Assembly (NCBI GenBank): GCA_030142905.1
Contig: JASJOG010000437.1
Location: 1-64,000 of the forward strand
Source of the DNA: Heliopora coerulea
Lineage: Eukaryota; Cnidaria; Anthozoa; Scleralcyonacea; Helioporidae
Direction of reading: 5' to 3'
Length of the DNA stretch: 64,000 nucleotides
A program made the translations under genes and the position numbers. Below the pieces are notes generated by a model that did not search any database, had not been told where the DNA came from, and saw only the letters and a list, made by a program, of their open reading frames with translations. Below are positions 24,342-63,784 of this stretch, piece by piece (within the stretch, counting starts at the first letter, position 1; each line of letters opens with the position of its first letter).

Positions 24342-24547
24342 AAAAGTTTGTTCTCAAGCTTTTATCTCAGAAAACGTCTGAGCTCCCCAACGGGAATCGA
24401 ACCCGTGTCTCCCGATTTGTAAGACACGGGTTCGATTCCCGTTGAGAATCTCAGACGATATCTGAGATATAAAGTTTGAGAACAAACTTTTCAACATACA
24501 TATATCCAAGCTTACAAACATCTACACTTAGTAAGATGAAATTTACT

Positions 24548-24585
<38 letters not shown>

Positions 24586-26776
24586 AAAGGTTTAGTGTGG
24601 CAAAAGAATATGTTAGTATATTCTAACCACTCATATCAAGTTGTTGCACAAACGTTTTAGATTTATTAGCTTTTCAGCTGCAAAGGATTTACTGAGTGGT
24701 ATCTGGTATTTATATTTACAAGTTTGAATTAATTGACGTCTAGTTACTTGTTATGATAATTATGTGAATAGTGTAGTTATGAGTCATCTAATATTTACAT
24801 AATTTATCATCATAAATAGGTTACAAACAAGTGCTAATTCAAAATCAAATTGGTATTTAGATCTGGTTGAAGTATATTTATGATTTCTAGTTCTTTTGTT
24901 TCCCTAAATGGTCGGGTGGAGTTTTCACATTGGTATATAAGCATAATGTTGAAATGTCCATTGCTGCATTTCGCTATGTGTTCACTGATGTCTAAATGTC
25001 TATATTCTTCGTGCTTAATTTGCTCCTTGAGAAGGGTAACTCTTTTCCGCAAATTTTTAGTTTGTCTCACGTAAAAACTTTCGCATTCCTGACAAATTAT
25101 TACATAAATAATGTTTTTAGACTTGCAGTCCATCGCAGTTTTTATTTGCCAATGTTTTCCGTTTTTCAGCGTTAATGAATTTCCATTAATCATGACATCG
25201 CATGTACCGCATCTGGATTCATGACATCTCAATATGCTTGTAGTAGGTTTCTCCGAGGTAAAGTGTGCTTTCGTCAAGTGCTGTTTTAAGTTCTGGCTGG
25301 CGTCCGTTTATGATCAAGTTTGTTTTGTCCAGTATGCGCTTCATTTTATTAGAGTTGTTGAGGGATTTTAGGTCTTCTTTGATTTTTCCGATGATTTGGG
25401 AATTATTGGGACTGTGAGTTATGACCAATGGGAATGAATCTTTCTTTTCTATTGTCCTCTTTGTCAATTTCAGTGCCATTACAGTCAGGGATGTTGCTTT
25501 CTCGATACCCTTTGAAATTATGTTTGTGGGATAATTTTGTTTCCTTAAAAAATGTTCAAGTTCCGCCAATCTTCTTCTTCTAACGTCTGGTTCAGATACG
25601 ATGAGGCATATTCGTCGCGCAAGTAAGAATTATAAGTGACAAGAATTATAGTTTAAATACTGGTGTGTGTCTCTTTCATTGCAGAAAATGTCCGTGTGTA
25701 GCTTTCCTCCGTTCTTGTATAATAAAATGTCAAGAAATGGAAGGTTTTGTTGCCTTTTTCTATGGTAAATTTAATTTTTTCGTGGAGGTCGTTCAGCAAG
25801 TCGTAGAATTTCATTAAATCCTTCTCAGATCTTTTCCAAATTCTAAAACAATGGTCCAAAAGTTTCCTGAAAAGTTTTATAAAATCGTCTTTGTTTTCGT
25901 TTCCAAAGGTGTTTTCGTACCTTGAATATAGTTCTTTCTCAAGGTAACTCGTCATTAGTGTTGCATATGTGGGGGCCATTTTATTTCCCATAGCTGTTCC
26001 TTGAATTTGTCTATAAAATTTTCCATCAAAGTGAAATGTATTTTCTTTTAACACAATGGAAATTGCTGCGAGGATAAATTTTTTGGAGAATGGTCAGGCT
26101 ATCGGGCATTTGTGGTTGTTCAGCCAGTATTTCACCGTTGTTAATCCAAGTTCGTCTGGAGATGTTCGTATATAAGCTGACAACATCAAAAGATACTAAG
26201 AGTGAATTTTCATCAATTTCTGACGGCATTTGTTGAAGAAAATCTATATCATCTCGAACGAAGCTTGGAACGTGTTTACACAGTGGTTTTAGAATTAAGT
26301 CAATAAAGTTGCTTAGTCGATGTGTTGGTGACGATGGTCCAGCTACTATGGGCCTCATTTTCAAACCAGGAGGTGGTGGTAGTTTGATGTATTCTGTATT
26401 TTGCTCTTGTACTGCGTCTTTAATATCTGAGATTTGTGAATTTTGGGTAAACCGCAAAAATTTGATGTTTTCCAAGTAAAATTTTGGATATAGTCGTTTT
26501 CCTTGTAAATATTATGTGATTAAATATTAGATGACTCATAACTACGCTATTCACATAATTACCATAACAAATAATAAGACGTTAAATTAATTCAAACTTG
26601 TAAATATAAATACCAGATACCATTCAGTAAATCCTTTGCCACTTAAGAGCTAATAAAGCGAAAACGTTTGTGCAACAACTTGATATGAGTGCTTAATATA
26701 CTATTGCATATTGTTCCTTTCTTTTGCTTCACTAAATCTTTTAACTATATTTTTAATTGGGTTTACAACTAAAAGA

Positions 26777-26807
<31 letters not shown>

Positions 26808-27657
26808 CATACCGGCATGTTTCCTCAAAGTTGGAACATTTCTATGATTAAAATAAGAGGCCAAAAATGAGAAACATCGTATATATATGTGTGTGTGTGT
26901 CGCTGTACCACAGCTCATCTGTGCTGCTTGGAACGAACATAGATGAATAAGGGAACAGAGCGCTCAAACCACTACTCGGGCGGCGGGCATTGCTAAACGC
27001 TATTGGTTGCCATTAAATATTCATAGAGTGCTCAACAACATCGAGATGTGGGAGTGTATATATGTTCAATCTGCATATATACAGGGTGAGTCAAAAGTAG
27101 CGCCCAATACCTGTTTTAGGATTGTCAGTTTGTTGTTTGCTTGATATTTGTATTACAGTGTGCAAGAAGGTAGAAATAAATGAAAGACACGTTTTCAAAT
27201 TATATATTTTAAATTATTCCATTTCTTCAGGGAATAAAGAATTGTAACAGGCTGTTTTGCTTGCAATGTTTAAAGTGTCGTCCCTCGTGATCAATGCATA
27301 ATTGTAATCGAGCAAGCATAGAGTGACACACATGCTTGCAGAGTTCGCTATCAATTTCCTCAAACTTTTCAGTGATTTTAGTTTTCAATTCCTGAAGAGT
27401 ACGAGGTTTTTCACGATAAACAAGGTCTTTCAGGGTCCCTCAAAGAAAGAAATCTGCCGGTGTGAGGTCTCGGGAGCATGCCGGCCACTCGATTGGGCTG
27501 CGTCGTCCGATCCACTTTCCAGGAAGGTTTTCATCGAGCCACTGGCAAACATGTCTTGCATAATGAGGTGGGCCTCATTAAGGTAACATATTAAAAACAT
27601 CAACAACAACGTTAGCATAACTTCCTAGAAACTGTGCGCTACTTTTGACTCACCCTG

Positions 27658-27705
<48 letters not shown>

Positions 27706-28779
27706 AGTTCATATTCAACATATTCAATGCATTACATAAAACAAGAGCCGCGTTTCCTTCCATTTGAATACGAGGCAACGTGCATGTGTCATAGATTGGA
27801 TAAAGTGTATCCACCATTGCGCATGGTCTAATGAACAATTCATTACATTATGAGTCCCTGTTTTTGGCGGCGCGTTAAGTCCGCAGAAAAAATTATAAAC
27901 TAGTGTCTACGATTCATTCCATTTTCTGGACCATCAGTTCATAATTTTTCCCGCGGAGTTATACCGGAGCCAAAAACAGTTAAGAACTCATTTCTTACTG
28001 GTTCGTGCCAGTGGTGAGCATGTCTCGTCACCTGAAGAGTTAAAAAACGGTATAATCCAGGTGCAGCAGCGGCCTCCTCTTAACCTTCGCGAGTGACGAT
28101 GTGTACTCTACCACTTTACTCTGGCTAACGCCAGAGGATCTTATTCGTCAAGGGGAGGACTACAATTGTGAAAGTCTTAAAAACAATCTCCTCAGTCAAC
28201 TTCACAATCAACTATTTATGTTGCTGTGAAGGAAAATCCACATCTTATGTAACACTTGTCTTACCATTCTTCCTTCACCGTTCCTTATTTTTACCGCGCA
28301 ATTTCTAAATTCATCATCATTAAATTGACGTCAGCTGTTGATCTTTGCACACTAGTAAATCTGTAATGTTAATTTGCTCTTTAGATGCTTTGAAAAGTAT
28401 ATTCTGCCCTCATGGCTGGGTTCGCCTTCTTTCGCAATGCTACTACTTCAGTAAACAAAAAACCGACTGGCATAGTGCAAATTCAACATGTCGCGGTTTT
28501 GGTGGAAACTTGGTTGTTCCGATGAATAGCAAGGTTGAAAGCATAATAAGGAGCATGGTTAATCAATACGGACTGCATAATCCCTGGATTGGACTGAAAA
28601 GACATCAAGATGGCAAATTTTACACTGTCTATGGCACCAAGCCTTCTTATACAAACTGGGGATCAGGAGAACCGAATAATTCAGGTGGAAACGAGGATTG
28701 TGGACATTTTTATTTTAATTTCCTAAAATGGAATGACATTCCTTGCTCGTACCAGCATCATTTCATTTGCGAGTATTAG
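17182..28779 (+). CDS. Probable secreted C-type lectin with trimerisation/coiled-coil stalk (partial model)
   Basis: Exons B (20371-20568), C (20734-20791) and D (28385-28779) join in phase to give a collagen-XV/XVIII NC10-like segment, a Lys/Gln/Glu-rich helix and one complete C-type lectin domain, then a stop. Exon A (17182-17409) is a phase-compatible upstream candidate. Signal peptide and first exons are not identified. Such lectins are usually secreted trimers binding glycans through Ca2+, often in innate recognition; that role is inference. The intron before D is 7.6 kb and filled with transposons, so an alternative is that B/C and D belong to different transcripts. The shared phase (C ends ACC-G, D begins AT-GCT) argues for one gene. 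Confidence 0.6.
17640..17850 (-). repeat. Solo PLE tail
   Basis: Minus strand carries CTGAAGATGACCTCCACAAA and GACTGTCGAAACGTCAATC, the conserved tail motif of PLEs, and GACTACACTAATCTGAACG. A diverged relative is at 41520-41610. No RT is attached. Confidence 0.55.
17985..19245 (-). pseudogene. LINE reverse transcriptase, 5'-truncated, with (AAT)n tail
   Basis: Minus strand: NVANWLSANKLILNKSKTEY, then KTKSLGLNIDESLSWNAHID, then after an in-frame stop PYFDYCAQTWGC, LQKLQNRAFRIITRE, and RGAENWNTLHNSLKKSESVT, the C-terminal region of a jockey/CR1/L2-like RT. The palm is missing. The 3' end runs through AT-rich sequence into seven AAT/ATT repeats (17986-18007), typical of a non-LTR tail. Confidence 0.82.
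19274..20246. mobile_element. Large foldback element, about 970 bp
   Basis: Begins GCTGATTACATG and ends CATGTAATCAGC. Arms of about 370 bp are inverted relatives (AATATTTCAGC near the left; CAGCCCGGGCTGAAATATT near the right; ACCCGGTTAACCGGGTT and CCCGGTAGACCGGGTT inside). The motif ATTACATG recurs throughout. The centre (19640-19870) includes part of repeat family C. No transposase. Confidence 0.7.
20371..20568 (+). CDS. Lectin exon B: NC10-like trimerisation segment
   Basis: 66 codons, phase 0/0, acceptor ATTTTTTTAG ending 20370 and donor GAG|GTATTT. It encodes VVQVANRTDLDNIPLVKGLM and then SYREDNKKLYVTNGRSWEAL, resembling the trimerisation core of collagens XV/XVIII (pattern: L-x-Y/F-x4-ELYVR-x-NG-x-R). 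A long Lys/Gln/Asn helix follows (KQKQIDKQEKLINALKKQIN). The resemblance is by eye, from memory of the family. Confidence 0.6.
20734..20791 (+). CDS. Lectin exon C: coiled-coil stalk
   Basis: 19 codons plus one base. Acceptor CTTGTTGTTACAG ends at 20733; donor ACCG|GTCAGG. It encodes NEELENILKNLRKNTTKIT, continuing the amphipathic helix of exon B. Reading through would reach a stop at 20860, so an unspliced alternative end is possible. The phase-1 end matches exon D exactly. Confidence 0.55.
20953..22359 (+). mobile_element. Tc1-like transposon, internally deleted
   Basis: Terminal inverted repeats CAGGGAGTGGACAAAAAAGT...ACTTTTTTGTCC-type (right end ATTTTTTTGTCCACCCCCTG) flanked by TA on both sides. 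The plus strand carries transposase relics: LTKHQLADKLEAQTGVKFSA (helix-turn-helix), KKSKKPFVNEKNRLP then a stop, SEWEAVLPNPMENLWADLD fused by an internal deletion, and a C-terminal SMPR-CKAVIKLKG. The catalytic DDE triad is not intact, so it is dead. Confidence 0.88.
22458..22539. repeat. Palindromic SINE family-1 remnant
   Basis: ATGATGAAAAGTTTGTTCTC and its reverse complement meet at TCAGAAATTTTCTGA; the tRNA-like body is absent. Preceded by a long AT run (22370-22412). Confidence 0.75.
22735..24104 (+). pseudogene. PLE-B reverse transcriptase / GIY-YIG, 5'-truncated but open
   Basis: About 455 open codons without a genuine start: the first residues come from the inverted repeat. RT motif A FISFDVVDFYPSI is at the very start, MGSFDGAETCELVGSYLL (motif B), LYRDDGLGAF (catalytic YxDD as YRDD), SVNFLDVSFDL; then INVIWFNPPYSANVATNIGS, and CNCRINNDCPLKGKC, GIVYQATV and TYVGLTEGTFKTIYRNHTSS, a GIY-YIG-type nuclease; ends HLLCNR. 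RT motifs upstream of A are missing. The intact frame suggests a recent insertion. Confidence 0.9.
24207..24266 (+). ncRNA. Hammerhead ribozyme with long helix II
   Basis: Helix I strand ATTCAC, core CTGATGA, a roughly 10-bp helix II (GTGTGGCAAG / CTTGTCATAC with G-U pairs), GAAA, helix III CAG-AT-CTG, cleavage site GTA, then helix I return GTGAAT, which pairs perfectly with ATTCAC. Located in the 3' tail of PLE-B, about 100 bases after its stop codon. Confidence 0.85.
24338..24495. mobile_element. Palindromic SINE with two opposed tRNA B boxes
   Basis: GTTGAAAAGTTTGTTCTCAA at the left, its reverse complement at the right, and in the middle AACGGGAATCGAACCCGTGT facing ACACGGGTTCGATTCCCGTT. 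Each half is the 3' part of SINE family 1; neither half has an A box. The tail AAATTTCATCTTACTAAGTG continues to 24545. Confidence 0.85.
24581..26748 (-). mobile_element. Penelope-like element PLE3 with inverted termini
   Basis: An inverted repeat of about 230 bp, about 85% identical (24581-24805 and 26514-26748; e.g. TTGTTGCACAAACGTTTT versus AAAACGTTTGTGCAACAA), encloses a decayed RT/GIY-YIG region on the minus strand. Confidence 0.85.
24834..26510 (-). pseudogene. PLE3 reverse transcriptase / GIY-YIG, decayed
   Basis: Four frame segments in order from 26475: LPPPPGLKMRPIVAGPSSPT, LLVSFDVVSLYTNIS (motif A), FYRQIQGTAMGNKMAPTYAT (motif B), KLLDHCFRIWK (the YxDD region, catalytic DD damaged to DH), then a basic linker, HESRCGTCDVM and IIYVIICQECESFYVRQTKN (GIY-YIG; the usual G of YVGQT is R). 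Catalysis is predicted lost in both domains. Confidence 0.85.
26891..27076 (-). mobile_element. Retrozyme-like monomer relic
   Basis: About 80% similar to the 186-bp monomer at 60919-61104 (CATAGAGTGCTCAACAACAT, GCATTGCTAAACGCTAT, ATATATGTTCAATCTGCA). The ribozyme core is damaged: GTGTGTGT replaces the GAAA/helix III part and CTGATGA is CAGATGA. Confidence 0.75.
27082..27657 (-). mobile_element. Mariner-like transposon, 5' half deleted
   Basis: Inverted termini CAGGGTGAGTCAAAAGTAGC and GCTACTTTTGACTCACCCTG with TA on each side. The minus strand holds the transposase C-terminal half with one or two frameshifts: NLPGKWIGRRSPIEWPACSR, DLTPADFFL, LKDLVYREKPRTLQELKTKI, ending LQFFIP and a stop. 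The N-terminal half, including DNA binding and the first catalytic Asp, is gone. Confidence 0.88.
27851..27990. mobile_element. Foldback miniature element, 140 bp
   Basis: TGAGTCCCTGTTTTTGGC at the left and GCCAAAAACAGTTAAGAACTCA at the right, with further inverted GCGGACTT... and AAAAATTAT blocks. No coding. 27991-28384 has nothing else recognised. Confidence 0.65.
28385..28779 (+). CDS. C-type lectin domain, terminal exon D
   Basis: Acceptor TTTGCTCTTTAG ends at 28384; TAG stop at 28777-28779. The exon holds one entire C-type lectin-like domain: it opens CPHGWVRLLSQCYYFSKQKT, then the WIGL motif, a mannose-type EPN Ca2+ site (GSGEPNNSGGNEDCG), WND, and the closing FICEY. Six cysteines are placed as in a long-form domain. 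With EPN and WND both intact, Ca2+-dependent mannose/GlcNAc-type binding is plausible. A short ATG start at 28366 exists but gives no signal peptide, so the domain is best read as a spliced terminal exon. Confidence 0.88.
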
Positions 28780-31700
28780 AACTTTAATTTTGAAAAGTAC
28801 AAGAGATCAGTCTGTAATGGAACAAGCAAGCTTTGTGAAATTGGTTTTTAATCAGAATCTTGGACTTTTCAAGATTTAGTCTTCTGATGGTGTTTTGTTT
28901 CGCATATTTATGAGACAAAATATTTTTTTCATTTTCGTTTTAACCAGGAACCTGCTAATGCAGATCCCTCATCAACACTTGTAATCTCATCAACATACAA
29001 TTACATAAAGCAAATTTTGTACCACAGGGTTGATATCTTTTAACTCTCAGACAACTAATGGGATGTATACGACACTGCAGTTTTTCTTCGGAATTTCAAT
29101 CATATCAATTAGCTAGACAAATCCAGCGAAAAAGCATCAATTTCAAATATTTGCGTTATGAATTGTTTAAAAATGATAAAACAAGCAATCAAAAGAAGCT
29201 CCAGTTTCTGCTCCTCTCCCTTACTTAGGTGTCAGTGAGGTCACAAGACCAGGGTCTCTGCAGAGTCCCAACCCCACCAGTGCACCCAAACAGTGCGTCC
29301 AACATTATGGGTACGTTACTTTTAGCTGTATGATAGCAGAATAGTCCAGCTGTACCTCTTGTGAGACATTTCTCTCAGTCTTCAGTGTAGACATCACGCA
29401 GAATCCCATACAAAGTGTATTGACATAAAAGACCTCAAAAATAATCTTTCCTAAAGAATTAGAATGCTCATTATTTTACATTTCTAGTTTAGAAACGTTT
29501 TCGTAAATCCCTGCCAGGAATCGAAACTGTTACCTTCTGATTGCCGATGATCATTCAATATTATCCCCTCTCCACCATGAAGCAAGGAGTTCATTTTCAC
29601 ATTAGTACGTACAGGGCGGTACGGAGGGGTCAATGGTAGTGGGGGCAATGGAGTCTCTTTACATCAATTATCAATCTTATGATTGTTTTCAACCTCCTCA
29701 ACCTTTTCCCTTCTCTTGTCATCCTACTTTCCTGCAAATTTCTGGGGGATCAAGCACTCCGAACTCCCCCATCAGGTACGGGTCTGAAGTAAGGTGGTTT
29801 TTTTTTAAGATTATTTTTTGCTTGGAAACCTGTCCATCTTACGCTGTTCCTCAGTTCCCTCAAGTAGAATGTCGAGTGGCGAGGGTCTCAATGGGTGTTG
29901 GGATTACAAGTTTGACGGTGATTTGTTTGTTGTAATTCGTATTTTTTTATTGCTAATTACAACTTTCGGTAACACTTATCTTTTTTCAGTTTGCAGTTTT
30001 AGAAGGGTGATTTCAGTGTGAATGTTGTGCTCTTTGACAATCCTTACAACCTATCGACTTTGTTCCCATTCATATATGAAGGGAGATAAACTATGCAGAA
30101 AGCAAGAAATTACTCCAAAATAGAGAAACTTAAGTTTTGGTGAAACACACTGATGAAACACACCGTCTAACTTGACGAGCCTATTTAATGAGTTATAATG
30201 ACAAGATGGGCGAGGGGTGGTTGCGAAATCGTATTTCTACTCTTGGTATACTTTCTTCTTATGAAATCCGTAATTTTGTTTTAGTATTTTTCCTATTCCA
30301 ACAAAAGAAATCAAACCAAAAAACAATTGATAAAATTAAACTACAAAATGCTATGTGGACAAAACATAGAAATAGATTGTAGGATGCAAATTCCCCTCTG
30401 TCTCAGAGGGGAATTTTTTCGGTTCAGGATAAGTGTTTTTCGGCAAATGTTTACATCGACTTTATTGTCGACAATACTGAGTCAATACTTACAGTTTTAC
30501 CTCTACGATAAGGATTATTACAATCGATTGTAAATTTATTCATTAAAAGACTAAATACAATTATAAAATTCTGCAGCATTTTTAACCGTCAATTTCAGCA
30601 ATACTAAAATTGACCGCACATTTATCCGAGTTTTAACGACATTTCCGTGTAACTCTAAAGTATTGTGAAGTACTAACCATAGTGAATACTATGTATAGTA
30701 GAATGATTAGGTTTTTATATATTTTCTATATTAATTTTTAGATGAAAGTTTGAGCGATTTAAAAAATTAGAAATCACTTTTTTATTGTTTTGAAATCCGA
30801 ATTTTTTGGTATTTTTCCTGTTCCAAGGAAAGAAATCAAACCAAATAATGCTTTGATGAAATAAAACTACAAAATGCTATGCGGGCTAGGTTTGCAGACG
30901 TTGCCTGTTCGAATGAAATTCCTTGACAAATTTGCGGGCGACAAATAATGCAGACAGTCTACTACGTTTTTACTACAACAGTACATCGTCATTGAATCAC
31001 AGTGATAATAACTCTATCGTTATCAGGTTTAAACCAGTCCTCACACAATATATTTTGAACAAGACTATCGTTGGAAGGAAGAGGATTTAAATTATGAAGT
31101 ATGGAATACCATGACAAGCGTTCTCTTCGTGGCGATGCTTTTAACCGCTGATCAATTCAGTCGGTCAATGTTCGATTCGCTGGCTCAAACTTCACTTCTG
31201 GGAACCGAAGTGTACATGTTGGTAGATTCCTGATGGCTGTAAGCGTCTTCTGTGTCGTCAGTTCCTAAATTTCACAGAGCTGATTATGTTTTCAGGCTTA
31301 TTCTAGCTATATTTTTTCCGGAGTTTCCTACCATGCTCTGTTTTGCCCTTACTGTGTCGTCTACGTTGCTGTCCAGTTGAAAGGTGACAAACTGACGGCT
31401 ACTTTCACTTTTGACATTTGCCATTTGCATGAGCTCAAAGCTAAGGTATAGTACGCTTGTATTGGTCGATGACAGTGAAATATAGTCAGTATTCTTTACT
31501 TCAAATTGCTATATGGGTGGAAACGTTTTGGCAAAAAGTTATATCGACAAGTTGATGTAATGGATAACGACTTTGGCAACATGGGAATTAATAAGATCCC
31601 TGAAGGTATATTCAGGAATTAAAGAATAACTTTTGTAGTACTCAAGTAAATGAGTAGGCCGGGTAACACAGGCTGGTCAGGATGACAAGTAGTTCCCAAA

Positions 31701-33012
31701 ATCTTTAGGTACAGCTGCTTCTTACACACTGCACACGACATCAGCCAACGTGGGCAGGGATTTAAGTTGTAAGGAAAATCATTTTTGTAGCTCTATTGAC
31801 ATAATAAAAGTATTCCAGTCATTTACAATTCTATCACTAAAGAATTTCTGTCTCAAATTTGGCCTACACCATGGTTTAAAAGGTTTACAAGACTTAGTAT
31901 AACTTCTTGTATTGTGGTCAGTATAACAAAAAATAAGTCTGGACCAATGCGAATAATTCCATGTACTACTTCATACACCTGTATCATTACCCCACATTCT
32001 TCTATAATGAAGTGATGGTAGGTTCAATGCTGATAATCGTCTCTGATATGACTGACTCAACTTGGGATTATCTGAGCAACTCTTCTTTTTACTGTCATGG
32101 TTGTGATAAAGTCCACCCCAAATGTTTGGTACTAAATAACATCCTGATATTCTAGCTCACTAGTCCAAAATTATGTATGAATTGTACTCTTACCTCTGCA
32201 TTTGAAATGACCATCATGTGCAATCCCATTCAGTTTGAGATAAGGCAGCTGCTTTGCCATTGTAGTTGCCTTTATTGTATTGGTAATTAGGTTCAATAGT
32301 TATTTTTGACAATTTCAGGGTAACGTGAACATAATACCTCATAACACTGTAGATCCTCATGAATTGTTAGTGTGAAGTTGTTGCAAGAATCTCTTGTGCA
32401 CATAAATATGAATTAAATAAGCATACTGTTCCCTATTGACATGATTGTCAATTGGTAGAGTACAGTTCTGGAAACCCAAAGATGTCAGTTCAAATCACCA
32501 TGTAAGTCAACTTCTCTAGTTGATTTTAGCAATGCACACTATTGGTTTATCATGAAATCTTCTATATACATCAATAAGTTAAGCAATAAACACAAACAAA
32601 TGCTTAAGCTGAGATTTGGAAGGTATTCCAAGCCATTCATGATACTTTCCTCATTTGTATAAAGATACATCCAGGTTACTCAATCTCTGATCACATCTAT
32701 GGTGAATACTAATCCTAAACATGTTGTCTGCAATCTTTCAACCTTACCATCCCTCAAGTTAGGTTTATAAGTACAGTTATACTGTAAATATTCATCAATT
32801 TTTATGACATCTTCATGATTTTGTATTTAATTGTGAGTTACTCCATGTGTACATTGAGGTAATGACTAGCAAGCATAATAAGGCATTTCCAAGGATGATT
32901 TTAAGTTTTTTCATGGTATATCACATTTGATCATAATCAGAAATAGTTATACATTACCTGTACATGTTATTAGGTTCATTGAAATACCAATTTCTTCTTC
33001 TCTTATATTTAG
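28780..33012. other. Intergenic region between lectin and SPAG1
   Basis: No convincing exon. A tRNA-like minus-strand relic (GTTTCGATTCC at about 29520-29530) is probably an old SINE. A 100-bp sequence is directly duplicated (30260-30360 and 30787-30887; shared AAAGAAATCAAACCAAA and CTACAAAATGCTATG). The SPAG1 promoter and first non-coding exon presumably lie in 31000-33000 but no specific signal can be named. Confidence 0.5.
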
Positions 33013-33045
33013 AATTTAGAATTATAAGTTCATAAACATTGGGAG

Positions 33046-62759
<29,714 letters not shown>

Positions 62760-62949
62760 GTAAGAAAAAGTGACGTGATATCACGTTCTTGTATATCTAA
62801 CTCGTTCTTTTCTGTTTAAACCTGACTTAATGTAATTGGAGTGGATTACACAATTACAGGATTTAAGAGCTACAGGGCGACAGCACTTGCGATTTGTTTC
62901 CAGGAGTCACTTAGAAATGAATGTCAGGCTTTATTTGTTTTGTAATGTT

Positions 62950-63125
62950 TAAAAAACGAGCCGGAGTACTTTATCGGATTTAAAACATGAGGCGATAGCC
63001 GAGCGTTTTACATCCGATAAGGCTCTCTCGAGTTTTTTAAATGACTTCAAAATCGAACTCCTTAATACGCTGATTCACGAAGACTGTTTGAAAATTTTTG
63101 TGTTCTTTGCCGCAAAAAACATGAG
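62950..63125 (+). repeat. Dispersed repeat family C, copy 2
   Basis: GAGTACTTTATCGGATTTAAAACATGA, GAGTTTTTTAAATGAC and CTTAATACGCTGATTC parallel 11353-11545. Confidence 0.6.
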
Positions 63126-63580
63126 GAGAAAAATATGCGTGTTTTTATCGCTTTTAATTTTGAGGACATGACATCCTTGTGATTTTTTATAGTATTTTCC
63201 TATAATTTTTCCTATATTTACAATAATGAAATATACAATAAACTTGATCATTTATTATTATTCTCTAGCAGTTTGCATTTCGATAGTTGACTCCGGCCAC
63301 AATGTAAGGATACAAATTCATGCAACCGAACTTTTACTGGTGTACAAACTCGAGCAGAGCGCTTGTTTAAACATCCATTTCTTTTGGTTTTTTTCTTCAT
63401 AAACCACCAACGAATGTCATCAGTTTTAAACGTCTGCGGGTACTTTACTATTCCCCTTAGAGAGTTAAAGTAAATGGACTTTAACGTAAACGCGTTGCTA
63501 AGAAAGAACGTTTGTTTCGTCAACCAAACGTTGTTCAGCCAAGATATCAGCTTGTTGGCGTCCGGTTTGCTACATTAAAA

Positions 63581-63784
63581 TAGGCTTGGCTACAAAAATC
63601 CGGATTATTTTTTCGATATTTAGACGATTTGAAGATTTTAGACAATTTAAGATTTTTAGAACCTTTTTCAGGTTTTCAGACAATAATGCATATATTTAGA
63701 CATAAACGTATTAGTTTTAATCGATTTTTTTGTCCATTTGTTCAGTTTTTGATTCTTTGGTTGGGATTTTTGTAGCTAAGCCTA
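63581..63784. mobile_element. Foldback miniature element, 204 bp
   Basis: TAGGCTTGGCTACAAAAATC at the left and GATTTTTGTAGCTAAGCCTA at the right. The inside is T-rich and non-coding. The remainder to 64000 has nothing recognised. Confidence 0.7.
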
